From JANYCO01 sp031416415 (GTDB taxonomy: Bacteria; Bacteroidota; Bacteroidia; Cytophagales; Cytophagaceae): DNA of 45,985 nt. Of the stretch, positions 24,236-33,616 are shown one piece after another; position 1 is the stretch's first letter, and every line of letters begins with the position of its first letter. A program made the position numbers and the translations under genes. The notes beneath the pieces are model-generated. The model saw only the letters and a list, made by a program, of their open reading frames with translations, had not been told where the DNA came from and made no database searches. The stretch is taken from contig JANOTP010000180.1 of the NCBI GenBank assembly GCA_031416415.1, forward strand, positions 1-45,985. Reading direction: 5' to 3'.

Positions 24236-25192
24236 ATGCGCAACTATTTTTATGTTCCAGTTATTTTGTTTTTGCTCTCTGCTTGCATAGAAGATGAAAA
24301 AACAGTAAAACTAACATCTGATCATGAAAAACCTCTGATTTTAAATAAGGGAGAATTGATACGGTTTAAAAAAACTCCTAAAACGTTTGAATTATTTCCG
24401 ATTGCACAAAATTCTCTTAATGGAAATATAGAAGCACCCGCACAAGTAGCGGCAACTGTATTAAAACCTGAAAATAGAAATTCTGAAACGATCATCCTTT
24501 TTGACGATCCAGAAATGACAAATTTATATACTACTTTATTGCAAAGTATCGCCCATTATGCCCGTGATAAAGAAACGTTTGATCGTATGCAAGATATGTA
24601 TAACAATAGTGCAGCTACTGGAAAAGACCTTACCGAAGCCCGCACAGGTATGATTGAAGCAGCGACTGAACTATCCGAAAAAGAAGCTCGTTTAAAAATG
24701 TATGGTTTTGATCCCAATGAACTCAGAGGTGCTAGACCTGGTATCGTATGGTTGATTTCAAATGTAAACGAATCTGCATTAAGTGCTATTAAAACGGGGA
24801 AAGATTGCAAGGTAGAATTTATTTCTTATCCTGGTGAGCAGTTTGTAGGCAGAGTTTCTGCTATCGGAGATGTACTTGATAATAGTACACAAACGATTAA
24901 AGTAAGGGTTACGATTAATAATAAAGGTAATAAATTTAAGTCGGGAATGTATGCAAAAATTAGTTTTGGACTGAGCGAAAGTAACATCCTCGCCGTTCCT
25001 CAATCGGCATTGATTACAGCAGAAGGTGAGACCTACGTTTTTAAAAAGAAAGGAAATGATTTTTACAGAGTCAAAGTTGTAATAGGTAAACAGATTGGTG
25101 GACAAATTATTATTAAAGAAGGTGTGATCAGTGGAGATACAGTTGTTTCAAAAGGAACAATGTTGTTGAAAGGTATGAGTATTGGTTATTAA
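24236..25192 (+). CDS. RND efflux periplasmic adaptor lipoprotein (CzcB/CusB-like)
   Basis: The 318-residue protein has a lipobox LFLLSAC (Cys17), then an adaptor fold: a short hairpin region (about 95-155), a lipoyl/beta-barrel part with VKTGKDCKVEFISYPGEQFVGRVS-like features (ALSAIKTGKDCKVEF, GRVSAIGDVLDNSTQTIKVRV, FKSGMYAKI) and the end GDTVVSKGTMLLKG. It is shorter than many adaptors and lacks an obvious N-terminal His-rich or Met-rich metal-binding part. It links the channel before it and the RND pump 12 bases after it. Confidence 0.9.
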   Translation: MRNYFYVPVILFLLSACIEDEKTVKLTSDHEKPLILNKGELIRFKKTPKTFELFPIAQNSLNGNIEAPAQVAATVLKPENRNSETIILFDDPEMTNLYTTLLQSIAHYARDKETFDRMQDMYNNSAATGKDLTEARTGMIEAATELSEKEARLKMYGFDPNELRGARPGIVWLISNVNESALSAIKTGKDCKVEFISYPGEQFVGRVSAIGDVLDNSTQTIKVRVTINNKGNKFKSGMYAKISFGLSESNILAVPQSALITAEGETYVFKKKGNDFYRVKVVIGKQIGGQIIIKEGVISGDTVVSKGTMLLKGMSIGY

Positions 25193-25204
25193 TTTTACAG
25201 CAGC

Positions 25205-28200
25205 ATGATCTCAAAAATAATCGATTTTTCTCTTTCTAAAAGATGGGTAGTACTAGGACTTATTATGCTCATCAGTGTGATTGGCTTATGGTGTTATACC
25301 TTATTGAAAATAGAGGCTTATCCCGACATTTCGGATACCAACGTAGTAGTCATCACTAAGTACGATGGTCGTGCAGCAGAAGAAGTGGAGCAGCAGGTAA
25401 CCATTCCAGTGGAGAGAGCGTTAAACAGCGTCCCTCACGTGATTTCTAAACGTTCACGTACTATTTTTGGGCTTTCTGTGGTACAGCTTACTTTTGAAGA
25501 CGGTATAGATGATTTTTATGCGCGTCAAGTAGTCAATGAAAAACTAGCGTCTGCTGAAATTCCAGATGGTGTAAGCCCGGAACTTGCCCCTATGACTACG
25601 CCAGTGGGAGAGGTATTCCGTTATGTTGTAGAGGCATCGGATGAAAGCTTTACACCGATGGACATCCGAACATTACACGATTGGACTATAAAACCTTATC
25701 TATTACAAACACAAGGAGTGGCTGATATCAGTCCTTTTGGTGGACCTATCAAACAATTTCATGTACTCACTAGTCCTGAACGATTGAAGCGGTATGATCT
25801 TACCCTAAAAATCATCATCGCTGCGATTGAAGATAATAATTTAAATACAGGTGGAAATATTATTGAGCGTGGTGGACAAGGCTTTGCGGTGCGGGGTATT
25901 GGTGCTATACGGTCTGCTGAAGATATAGAAAAAATAGTAATTACTTCTATTAACGGCGTCCCGATTTTTATAAAAGATGTAGCCGAGGTAGAAATTGCTC
26001 CACCTCCTCCCTCAGGAATTTTAGGGTACGCAATTCCCGATGAAATGATTGACAATAGTTCCGCTACGGAAGGAATTATTTTACTTCGTAGAGGTGAAAA
26101 TGCTTCTGAAGTAGTAGCGAAATTAAAAGAAAAAATAAAAGAACTTTCAGCTAACGAGTTGCCCGAAGGTATCAGTATTCGTATTTTATACGATCGCTCT
26201 AGTCTAGTGGACTATACCATCGATACGGTCTCTCATACCTTGATAGAAGGCATTACTATTGTAACTATTTTACTTGTTTTGTTTCTGGGAAGCTTCCGCT
26301 CGGCTGTGGTAGTGGCCATTACAATACCTGTTTCGTTGTTCTTTTCTTTTATACTTCTACAACTTTCTGGTATTCCAGCAAATCTACTTTCACTTGGTGC
26401 AATTGATTTTGGAATTATTGTGGATGGGGCATGTGTAATGGCCGCTGCTATTATTCGAAGGGTGAAAGAAGCTTCAGATGAAGAAAGACAATTGGGTGTA
26501 GTTCATGTTGTAAAAAAAGGTGCACAGGAAATAGGGAAAGAAATTTTCTTTACCGTGCTTATTATTATTCTTGCGTATCTACCACTCTTTACGTTACAAC
26601 GTGTAGAAGGTAAACTATTTTCACCAATGGCTTACACATTGTCCTTTGCCGTTATTGGTTCCATGCTCTGTGCACTCACTTTAATTCCTGTATTGATATC
26701 TTTTGTATTTTCCAATTACTACAAAAAAAATCCTACGAAAGAACTTGCAACAGAGAAGAAGAAAAGCTTTAGGAGTAAATTTCAACTTTTCCATTTTATA
26801 GAAAAATTATATTCTAAAAATCTTTCCTTTAATTTAAAAAAACCTGTCTTTGCTGTATTGATAGGCTTTAGTTTTCTCCTAATTAGTGCTGTAGTAATAT
26901 TACCAAAAATAGGAACTGAATTTCTACCAGAACTAGATGAAGGATCTATTTTTGCTCGTTGTTTTTTACCATCAGGAGTATCTATTCAGGAAAATGCTCG
27001 TTATGCGCCGACCATTCGTAGAATAATAGCAAGACATCCTCAGGTCAAAAATATTATAACACAAACAGGTAGAAACGACGATGGAACTGATCCTTTCGCT
27101 TCAAACCGTACCGAGGTAATGGTGGAATTGAAAGACTATTCGTTATGGGTAGCAGATACTTCAAAACACGATTTGATTAAAAAAATAAAAGCAGAACTAG
27201 AAGAGGAGATACCAGGTGCTTATTTTTCTTTCGGTCAACCTATCATCGATCAGGTGACTGAAGTTGTTACAGGTAGTGCTGCCGACCTTGCGATTTCAAT
27301 TATAGGGGAAGATTTGAAATTTATGAGAGCCAAGGCGGATTCGATGGTGGCGATTGTAAAACAGGTGCAAGGAGCTAGTGAAACAGGTATAGAACAAGAA
27401 GGAATTCAAGCACAGCTTACAGTAGAAATTAATCGCGAAAATGCGGCACGTTACGGTATAAACATTGCCGATATTCAACTCATGATTGAAGCAGCGATTG
27501 GTGGTAAATCGGTAGGAAGTATTTATGATGGGGCTAGAAAATTTGATATAATGGTACGTTTTCTCCCAGAGTATAGAAACAATATAGATGCTATTCAAAA
27601 TATGCTTATACCTGCACCCAACGGAGCACGTATTCCCATGAAGCAGCTTGCCACAATTCGTCTGATTGATGGACAAACAAATATTACTCGTCTGGATGGC
27701 AAAAGACTAATAGCTGTTCGAACCAATGTGCGTGGGAGAGATCAAGGAAGTTTCGTAAAAGAATGTCAAAAAAGAATTGCAGCTGAAATAAAATTTCCAA
27801 AAGGTTACTCTATTGTTTATGGTGGACAGTTTGAAAATTTAGAGCGTGCTGGTAAAAGACTGACTATGGTAATTCCACTTACGTTTTTGTTGGTTTCCCT
27901 TTTATTGTTTGTTCTGTTTAGAAATTTAAAAGATACGCTCGTTACCATGCTTTGTATACCCTTTGCAGTAATAGGAGGGGCAATGGCATTGTTGTTACGT
28001 GGATATAATTTTAACGTATCTGCAGGGGTAGGTTTTGTTTCTTTGTTTGGTGTTTCTGCAATGGCAGGTGTATTACTTGTGTCGGCTTATAACCGAGCTA
28101 AGAAAAAGAATTCTTTAGATATCGATAATGTTCGTTGGAAGGAGCTTATAAATGAGTCATCGGTTCATGAACTAAGACCTATCATGATGATGTTGCTCGT

Positions 28201-28363
28201 TGCTATTATAGGACTTATTCCAGCAGCCCGTTCTTCAGGAATAGGTTCTGATGTGCAACGACCACTTGCTACAGTAATTATAGGAGGTCTGACGTCAACG
28301 TTGCTATTGGTGCCATTTGTTTTTCCTTCTTTATATTATTTAGTAAGTAAGAAGAAAAAGTAA
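25205..28363 (+). CDS. CzcA/CusA-type heavy-metal RND efflux pump
   Basis: The 1052-residue inner-membrane protein has the RND layout of twelve predicted helices and two large periplasmic loops. HME-type signatures include IEAYPDISDTNV, VERALNSVPHV, GEVFRYVVE, and AIDFGIIVDGA in TM4. In that motif Asp401 and Asp407 match the proton-relay aspartates D402 and D408 of Cupriavidus CzcA, but the place of E415 is Ala414. It would export divalent or monovalent metal using the proton gradient. It is last of a three-gene operon closed by an 18-bp hairpin. Metal specificity is not predicted. Confidence 0.93.
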   Translation: MISKIIDFSLSKRWVVLGLIMLISVIGLWCYTLLKIEAYPDISDTNVVVITKYDGRAAEEVEQQVTIPVERALNSVPHVISKRSRTIFGLSVVQLTFEDGIDDFYARQVVNEKLASAEIPDGVSPELAPMTTPVGEVFRYVVEASDESFTPMDIRTLHDWTIKPYLLQTQGVADISPFGGPIKQFHVLTSPERLKRYDLTLKIIIAAIEDNNLNTGGNIIERGGQGFAVRGIGAIRSAEDIEKIVITSINGVPIFIKDVAEVEIAPPPPSGILGYAIPDEMIDNSSATEGIILLRRGENASEVVAKLKEKIKELSANELPEGISIRILYDRSSLVDYTIDTVSHTLIEGITIVTILLVLFLGSFRSAVVVAITIPVSLFFSFILLQLSGIPANLLSLGAIDFGIIVDGACVMAAAIIRRVKEASDEERQLGVVHVVKKGAQEIGKEIFFTVLIIILAYLPLFTLQRVEGKLFSPMAYTLSFAVIGSMLCALTLIPVLISFVFSNYYKKNPTKELATEKKKSFRSKFQLFHFIEKLYSKNLSFNLKKPVFAVLIGFSFLLISAVVILPKIGTEFLPELDEGSIFARCFLPSGVSIQENARYAPTIRRIIARHPQVKNIITQTGRNDDGTDPFASNRTEVMVELKDYSLWVADTSKHDLIKKIKAELEEEIPGAYFSFGQPIIDQVTEVVTGSAADLAISIIGEDLKFMRAKADSMVAIVKQVQGASETGIEQEGIQAQLTVEINRENAARYGINIADIQLMIEAAIGGKSVGSIYDGARKFDIMVRFLPEYRNNIDAIQNMLIPAPNGARIPMKQLATIRLIDGQTNITRLDGKRLIAVRTNVRGRDQGSFVKECQKRIAAEIKFPKGYSIVYGGQFENLERAGKRLTMVIPLTFLLVSLLLFVLFRNLKDTLVTMLCIPFAVIGGAMALLLRGYNFNVSAGVGFVSLFGVSAMAGVLLVSAYNRAKKKNSLDIDNVRWKELINESSVHELRPIMMMLLVAIIGLIPAARSSGIGSDVQRPLATVIIGGLTSTLLLVPFVFPSLYYLVSKKKK

Positions 28364-28382
28364 ACCTTGTATTTAGCTCCAA

Positions 28383-28427
28383 AAATTGATAGAAATTAAA
28401 TTACTATTTTTTAATTTCTATCAATTT
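28383..28427 (+). terminator. Strong hairpin closing the RND operon
   Basis: A perfect 18-bp stem (28383-28400 with 28410-28427) with a 9-base loop begins 19 bases after the pump stop. Its 3' arm is T-rich. Confidence 0.82.
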
Positions 28428-28526
28428 ATTATCTATATTAATTTACCTATTAACATTAAAGGTTAGTTTGTGGTTTTAAATTGAAATTTAGAATTGTAAA
28501 ATTCTATCTTTTTTTGAATTCTAATA

Positions 28527-29399
28527 ATGAAGAATGAAGAACAAATAGCGATCAAGACAACTTATTTCAGTCTTATAGGAAATTTCTGCATGGCTATAAT
28601 CAAAGGGTTGGCAGGCTATTTTGGAAATTCTTATGCATTAATTGCTGATGCGATTGAATCTACTACAGATATATTTTCTTCTTTTTTAGTTTTGTTTGGA
28701 ATAAAATATGCCAACAAACCTGCCGATAAAAATCATCCTTATGGTCATGGTAGAGCAGAACCACTTATTACGTTTATTGTTTGTGGCTTTTTAATTACTT
28801 CAGCTACAATTATTGCTTATAAAAGTATTCAAAATATAGGAACGCCCCATGATTTACCTGAGCCATTTACTCTTTTTATACTTGGAGGAATTATTATTTG
28901 GAAAGAAATTTCATACCGTATCGTAATTAAAAAAGGTAGAGAAACCAATAGCTCTTCTTTGAAAGCAGACGCGTGGCATCACCGTAGCGATGCGATCACC
29001 TCCGTTTCTGCATTTATAGGGATCTCTATTGCGTTAGCATTAGGAAAAGGTTATGAGTCTGCAGACGATTGGGCTGCCCTTTTTGCTGCGGGGTTTATTA
29101 TTTACAACAGTTATTTAATTTTCAGACCTGCACTCGGAGAAATAATGGACGAGCATGTTTACGATGATCTGGTATCAGAAATTAGAATCGTCTCTCTTAA
29201 AGTGGAAGGTGTAATAACTACTGAAAAATGTTTTATCCGCAAGGCAGGTTTAAAATACCATGTAGATCTTCATGCTATAGTCGATGCCAATAAAACTGTA
29301 AAACAAGGGCATAGTATCGCACACAATTTAAAAGATGCTTTAAAGCTTGAAATTCCTAAACTGGGAAATGTGCTGATTCATATTGAGCCGAATGCTTAA
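28527..29399 (+). CDS. Cation diffusion facilitator family transporter
   Basis: The 290-residue protein has about six transmembrane helices and a C-terminal cytoplasmic domain. Family marks are ADAIESTTDIFSS in TM2, HPYGHGRAE at 70-78, and the TM5 metal motif H151-x3-D155 (AWHHRSDAITS). The TM2 half of the site is Glu44-x3-Asp48 instead of the usual Asp-x3-Asp of Zn exporters such as YiiP, which may shift metal preference. It follows the RND operon after a terminator, forming a metal-homeostasis cluster; CDF proteins move Zn, Fe, Mn, Co or similar ions out of the cytoplasm. Confidence 0.92.
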   Translation: MKNEEQIAIKTTYFSLIGNFCMAIIKGLAGYFGNSYALIADAIESTTDIFSSFLVLFGIKYANKPADKNHPYGHGRAEPLITFIVCGFLITSATIIAYKSIQNIGTPHDLPEPFTLFILGGIIIWKEISYRIVIKKGRETNSSSLKADAWHHRSDAITSVSAFIGISIALALGKGYESADDWAALFAAGFIIYNSYLIFRPALGEIMDEHVYDDLVSEIRIVSLKVEGVITTEKCFIRKAGLKYHVDLHAIVDANKTVKQGHSIAHNLKDALKLEIPKLGNVLIHIEPNA

Positions 29400-29654
29400 T
29401 AAATAAGAAAGATAGTCGTATAATTTAATCCTTTTTAATCTTTTTATTGTTTCTATTATATTTTCTTTATTTTAATATTAAATCTTTGTTTACAGCATAT
29501 TAAGCCTATTAAATAATTGGTTTAAGGATTGGAAATTCATTGAAAAGCCATAACTTCATTTCACTATACTTTGTTTATTACCTTCATTGGAATAGCCCAG
29601 TATGATTTTTATATTTTTAAAAACTAATATTAATTAACTTAAAAAAACAAAACA

Positions 29655-30101
29655 ATGGCAACAACAAAAGAACAAGTAGAAGTAATGATCGATGAGTATG
29701 TGGTGAAAATTGGTTTAACCAAAGCACAAACATATAATCCTGAACGCAAAGCATGGTACTGGAGCAGAGGTTCTGCTGGTATCGAGGTTTTTATTCAGGA
29801 AATTAAATTAAGTACCTATTCAAGATTTTATTTAAGAGTATTTTCTCATATTCTTAAAGTGCCTGCTGGAAGCGAGCAAAAAGTTTATAAAAGATTGTTA
29901 GAATTGAACGATACCAATTTAGGTCTTAAACTTTCCCTTCTTCCAAACAGCGATAAAGTATATGCTACTTTTGAAAGAGATATTAACGGTATCGATTTCG
30001 AAGAGGTATCTACTACTATTGCTGATCTTGAATGGTGGGCTGATAAATTAGACGATGAATTGGCAGCAGAATTCAATATCGTTGTTTCTGATAGAATGTA
30101 A
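29655..30101 (+). CDS. YbjN-domain protein
   Basis: The 148-residue protein fits the YbjN/type-III-chaperone-like family: TKEQVEVMIDEYVVKIGL, a WYWSRGSAGIEVFIQEI strand pair, FYLRVFSHILKVP, KVYKRLLELNDTNLGLKLSL, then YATFERDINGIDFEEVSTTIADLEWWADKLDDEL. Family members are small soluble proteins, some with effects on motility and stress; mechanism unknown. It is a single gene with a 255-base upstream gap and its own terminator at 30120-30152. Confidence 0.83.
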   Translation: MATTKEQVEVMIDEYVVKIGLTKAQTYNPERKAWYWSRGSAGIEVFIQEIKLSTYSRFYLRVFSHILKVPAGSEQKVYKRLLELNDTNLGLKLSLLPNSDKVYATFERDINGIDFEEVSTTIADLEWWADKLDDELAAEFNIVVSDRM

Positions 30102-30119
30102 TAAATAAAAATCATGAAT

Positions 30120-30152
30120 AATAAGTAAGCTATTTTTAATAGCTTACTTATT
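30120..30152 (+). terminator. Terminator after the YbjN-like gene
   Basis: A perfect 15-bp stem (AATAAGTAAGCTATT and complement) with a TTT loop lies 18 bases past the stop; a modest T-rich stretch follows. Confidence 0.85.
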
Positions 30153-30347
30153 TATATTTATACATTTAACTTATTTTTGTTTATAAGGTTTATTATTTTG
30201 TTCCTTATTATTTTATAAAATCGTAATTGTCAGTGTCTTTCTACTGTTTTAAGTTTTATAAGTATTTATACGTATTTTTTAATACTATTTTAGTTTGTAT
30301 TTTAGTAAAACATAATTATTTTATTCATTTCATTTTTATAATTTTTT

Positions 30348-30587
30348 ATGATTTCAAACAACCAAATAAAAGAATTACAACAAAGGTATTTTGACTTTTG
30401 TACAAGCTTAATAAAAAAAATACCTCATGAAATAGCAAATTCAGATGCTCTCATGAAGGAGGCCTTTTCATTTCGTGATGAGCTAGAAAAAGCAGTCATT
30501 CAAAATGAAATAGAGTGCAAGAATGAAGCAATCAAAGAAATAGAAGTAGAGATTGGTATTCTTAAAAATGAACTAGAAAATAAGTAG
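30348..30587 (+). CDS. Small helical protein of unknown function
   Basis: A 79-residue frame starts at ATG 30348. The protein is strongly helical and charged: IKELQQRYFDFCTSLIKKIP, then EAFSFRDELEKAVIQNEIECKNEAIKEIEVEIGILKNELENK, the last third looking like a coiled coil. No family is recognised. It stands alone between the YbjN-like gene and the PaaE-like gene, in an otherwise AT-rich region. It may be real because length, start and composition are protein-like, but nothing tells its role. Confidence 0.6.
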   Translation: MISNNQIKELQQRYFDFCTSLIKKIPHEIANSDALMKEAFSFRDELEKAVIQNEIECKNEAIKEIEVEIGILKNELENK

Positions 30588-30731
30588 TTCGTCTGTTTAT
30601 TATTTTTAAATATTGTATAGTATTGATAATAAGACGTATAAACTATTATTAGTAAGATTGTATTTTGTTTCGCTTTATGTATTTTTGTCTTATTATATAT
30701 ATGTTTCAAAAGTACGAATAGCATACGTTTT

Positions 30732-31787
30732 ATGAGTCAATACAATTTTCTAATAGTAAAAGAAGTAATCAAAGAAACAGCAGATGCTGTCACCATAGTT
30801 TTTCATAAACCCTCCATTAAAATTCCCTATAAGTCTGGCCAATTCCTTATTTTCATAATGGAAATAGGAGGTGAAAAACTTAGAAGATCTTATTCACTTT
30901 GTTCATCGCCTTTTGCAGAGGAGGAATTAGCTGTTTCTGTAAAAAAAGTAGAAGGCGGAAAAATGTCAACTTACCTTGTAGATAAGGTCAAAGAAGGAGA
31001 CATTATAGAAACCTTAGCACCTACAGGAGTGTTTATCTATGAGCCAGTTTCCTCTAATACAACTGACATTGTTCTTGTTGGCGCCGGCAGTGGCATTACA
31101 CCGTTGTATTCTATCATTCGTTCAGCGCTATCCCAAGAAAAACTTAGTCGTGTTTATCTCATTTATTCTAATAGAGATGAAAATTCTATAATTTTAAAAT
31201 CCGGATTAGAAAAATTGTTAGTTGACTTTTCTGATCGATTTAGAATGGTTCATGTGTATAGTAAACCATTAAAACCTATAAATGAAATTTTCGGTCGACT
31301 TCATAAGTCAAGTATTAAGCAACTGTTAGAAAATTTCAAAACTATAAATTTTAGTACTGCTCATTGTTTTGTTTGTGGTCCACAAGGCATGATGGAAGAG
31401 GCTTTTCATGCTTTCGATCTTTTAAACGTTCCGACTCTTAATGTACGAAGAGAAAGTTTTACCACATTGGTCCATACAGAAGAAAAGTCACAAGAGCCAG
31501 CTTCAATAGGAGAGACGTTTGTAGTAACTATAAAATATGGCAAACATTTGCATAAAGTGAATGTTTCTCCTCGTCAAACGATTTTAGAAGCGGCATTAGA
31601 TCAAGGCATTGATCTGCCTTATTCTTGTCAAAGTGGAATGTGTACAGCCTGTATGGGTAAATGTAAAACTGGGCAAGTAACGATGGCTGATCCTGATGGT
31701 TTGTCTGCTAATGAAATTAAACAAGGTTATGTGCTCACCTGCGTGGGAAGACCCGCATCGGCTGATGTAATGATAGAAATAGATTAA
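30732..31787 (+). CDS. PaaE-type ferredoxin/NAD(P)H oxidoreductase
   Basis: The 351-residue protein has three modules: FAD-binding (about 5-105, RRSYSLCSSP), NAD(P)H-binding (about 108-235, GAGSGITPLYS and CFVCGPQGMM) and a C-terminal plant-type [2Fe-2S] ferredoxin with Cys299, Cys304, Cys307 and Cys337. Such reductases pass electrons from NAD(P)H to oxygenases or desaturases; PaaE serves the phenylacetyl-CoA epoxidase. No paaABCD genes are near, so its partner is elsewhere or different; the desaturase and monooxygenase in this window are not adjacent. It is followed 61 bases later by an M3 peptidase gene. Confidence 0.92.
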   Translation: MSQYNFLIVKEVIKETADAVTIVFHKPSIKIPYKSGQFLIFIMEIGGEKLRRSYSLCSSPFAEEELAVSVKKVEGGKMSTYLVDKVKEGDIIETLAPTGVFIYEPVSSNTTDIVLVGAGSGITPLYSIIRSALSQEKLSRVYLIYSNRDENSIILKSGLEKLLVDFSDRFRMVHVYSKPLKPINEIFGRLHKSSIKQLLENFKTINFSTAHCFVCGPQGMMEEAFHAFDLLNVPTLNVRRESFTTLVHTEEKSQEPASIGETFVVTIKYGKHLHKVNVSPRQTILEAALDQGIDLPYSCQSGMCTACMGKCKTGQVTMADPDGLSANEIKQGYVLTCVGRPASADVMIEID

Positions 31788-31848
31788 TTATCTTTTTATA
31801 AAAAAAATAATTAAAAATAATATAGTTATAAAATTACTGATTAAAAAC

Positions 31849-33564
31849 GTGGAAGCAATAAAAAGAAAACCTAGAATATTTCTAAGTGAAGATTTTCAAG
31901 TTACTACTTGGGATAAACTTAAACCATTTTTTGAAGAACTTAAAAGTAGAAAAATTACTACAAAAGAAAACCTAAGAAAATGGTTTCAAGATAGGAGTGA
32001 GTTAGAATCTATCTTAGAAGAAGATATGGCTTGGCGTTATATACGAATGACTGGCGATACAACAAATAAAGTATATACAGAAGCATTCAATTTTTTTGTT
32101 GCAGAGATACAACCTAATATAGCTCCCTATTCTAATGCTCTTGATGAGAAAGCGCTGCGAAGTGTTTTCTTAAAAGATATGCGTGAGCCTGGTTATGCAG
32201 TAGCAGTAAGAAATATAGAAAAAGAATTTAAAATTTTCAGAGAAAAAAATATTCCACTCTTTACAGAATTGGAACAAGAGGCTCATAAATATGGCGCCAT
32301 TTCGGGAGCAATGTCTGTTGAGATCGACGGTAAAGAACTTACCATGCAACAAGCCTCCGATTTTCTTCAATCTACGGATAGAGAGAAAAGAGAACTAGCG
32401 TATAAAAAGATTGCAGAAAGAAGGTATAAAGAAAAAGATAAGCTAGACGATCTATATACTAAACTAATAAATTTAAGACACAAGGCGGCTCTTAACGCTG
32501 ATTTCCCTAACTACCGTGACTACATGTTTACCGCATTAGGGCGTTTCGATTATAAAACGGAAGATTGTTTTAATTTTCATACTTCTGTAGCGTCGGAAGT
32601 GGTGCCAGTACTAAATGAATTGGCTATAGAACGTAAGAAACAATTGAAATTGGATCAATTAAAACCTTGGGATCTTAGTGTGAATTATTTTGGTAAAACT
32701 CCGTTGAAACCATTTGAAACATCACAAGAACTTCTTGATAAAACGATAGAATGTTTTAGTAAAATTGATCCTTATCTTGGAGAGTGTATTGCCACAATGA
32801 AAACGATGGGGCATTTAGATCTTGAATCTAAAAAAGGAAAAGCGCCAGGTGGTTATAATTATCCACTCGATGAAATTGGAGTTCCATTTATTTTTATGAA
32901 TGCAACTTCAAGCCTCCGTGACCTCGTAACAATGGTGCACGAAGGTGGTCATGCTTTTCACTCCTTCCTAGCAAAAGATCTTGAATTAAATGTATTTAAA
33001 CACCCACCTTCTGAAGTAGCTGAATTAGCCTCTATGTCCATGGAATTAATAAGTATGGAGTATTGGGATATTTTCTTCAAAGATAAAAAAGAATTGGCAA
33101 GAGCTAAACGTGAGCACTTAGAAGGTATTATACAAACACTTCCATGGGTGGCCACTATTGATCGTTTTCAGCATTGGGTATATGAAAATCCTACACATTC
33201 TATAGAAGATAGAAAGAAAAAATGGAACGAAGTATATAGTATGTTTGCAAATACGATTACTGATTTTACAGGACAAGAAAAATATCGTAATTTCATGTGG
33301 CAGAAACAGCTTCATTTGTATGAAGTACCGTTCTATTATATTGAATATGGTATTGCCCAATTAGGTGCAATTGCTGTTTGGAAAAACTACAAAGAGAATC
33401 CAAAAAAAGGATTCGCTCAATATGTAGATGCTCTCAAACTAGGTTATACAAAACCTATTCGTGAAGTATACCAAACTGCTGGAATTAAATTTGATTTCTC
33501 TGGGCCATATATAAAAGAGTTAATTGAGTTTATTAAAAAAGAAATGAAAGCAACTGGATTATAA
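31849..33564 (+). CDS. M3-family oligoendopeptidase
   Basis: The 571-residue protein is an M3 metallopeptidase (oligoendopeptidase F-like). It has the zinc motif HEGGH: His364, Glu365 and His368 in VHEGGHAFHSF, followed by the downstream ligand region SEVAELASMSMELIS. The N-terminal half is helical with the family phrase KLINLRHKAALNADFPNYRDYMF. It cleaves short peptides in the cytoplasm. The start is GTG at 31849; no signal peptide. The next gene starts 52 bases after its stop. Confidence 0.93.
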   Translation: MEAIKRKPRIFLSEDFQVTTWDKLKPFFEELKSRKITTKENLRKWFQDRSELESILEEDMAWRYIRMTGDTTNKVYTEAFNFFVAEIQPNIAPYSNALDEKALRSVFLKDMREPGYAVAVRNIEKEFKIFREKNIPLFTELEQEAHKYGAISGAMSVEIDGKELTMQQASDFLQSTDREKRELAYKKIAERRYKEKDKLDDLYTKLINLRHKAALNADFPNYRDYMFTALGRFDYKTEDCFNFHTSVASEVVPVLNELAIERKKQLKLDQLKPWDLSVNYFGKTPLKPFETSQELLDKTIECFSKIDPYLGECIATMKTMGHLDLESKKGKAPGGYNYPLDEIGVPFIFMNATSSLRDLVTMVHEGGHAFHSFLAKDLELNVFKHPPSEVAELASMSMELISMEYWDIFFKDKKELARAKREHLEGIIQTLPWVATIDRFQHWVYENPTHSIEDRKKKWNEVYSMFANTITDFTGQEKYRNFMWQKQLHLYEVPFYYIEYGIAQLGAIAVWKNYKENPKKGFAQYVDALKLGYTKPIREVYQTAGIKFDFSGPYIKELIEFIKKEMKATGL

Positions 33565-33616
33565 ATTCCCATGTATAAAGGCATTTCCATTTAAAAATGT
33601 TAAGAGAAAATAAAAC

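Noticed and set aside
30732..31787. Part of a phenylacetate degradation operon
   Set aside because: No other paa gene is present; the neighbours are a small unknown protein and an M3 peptidase.
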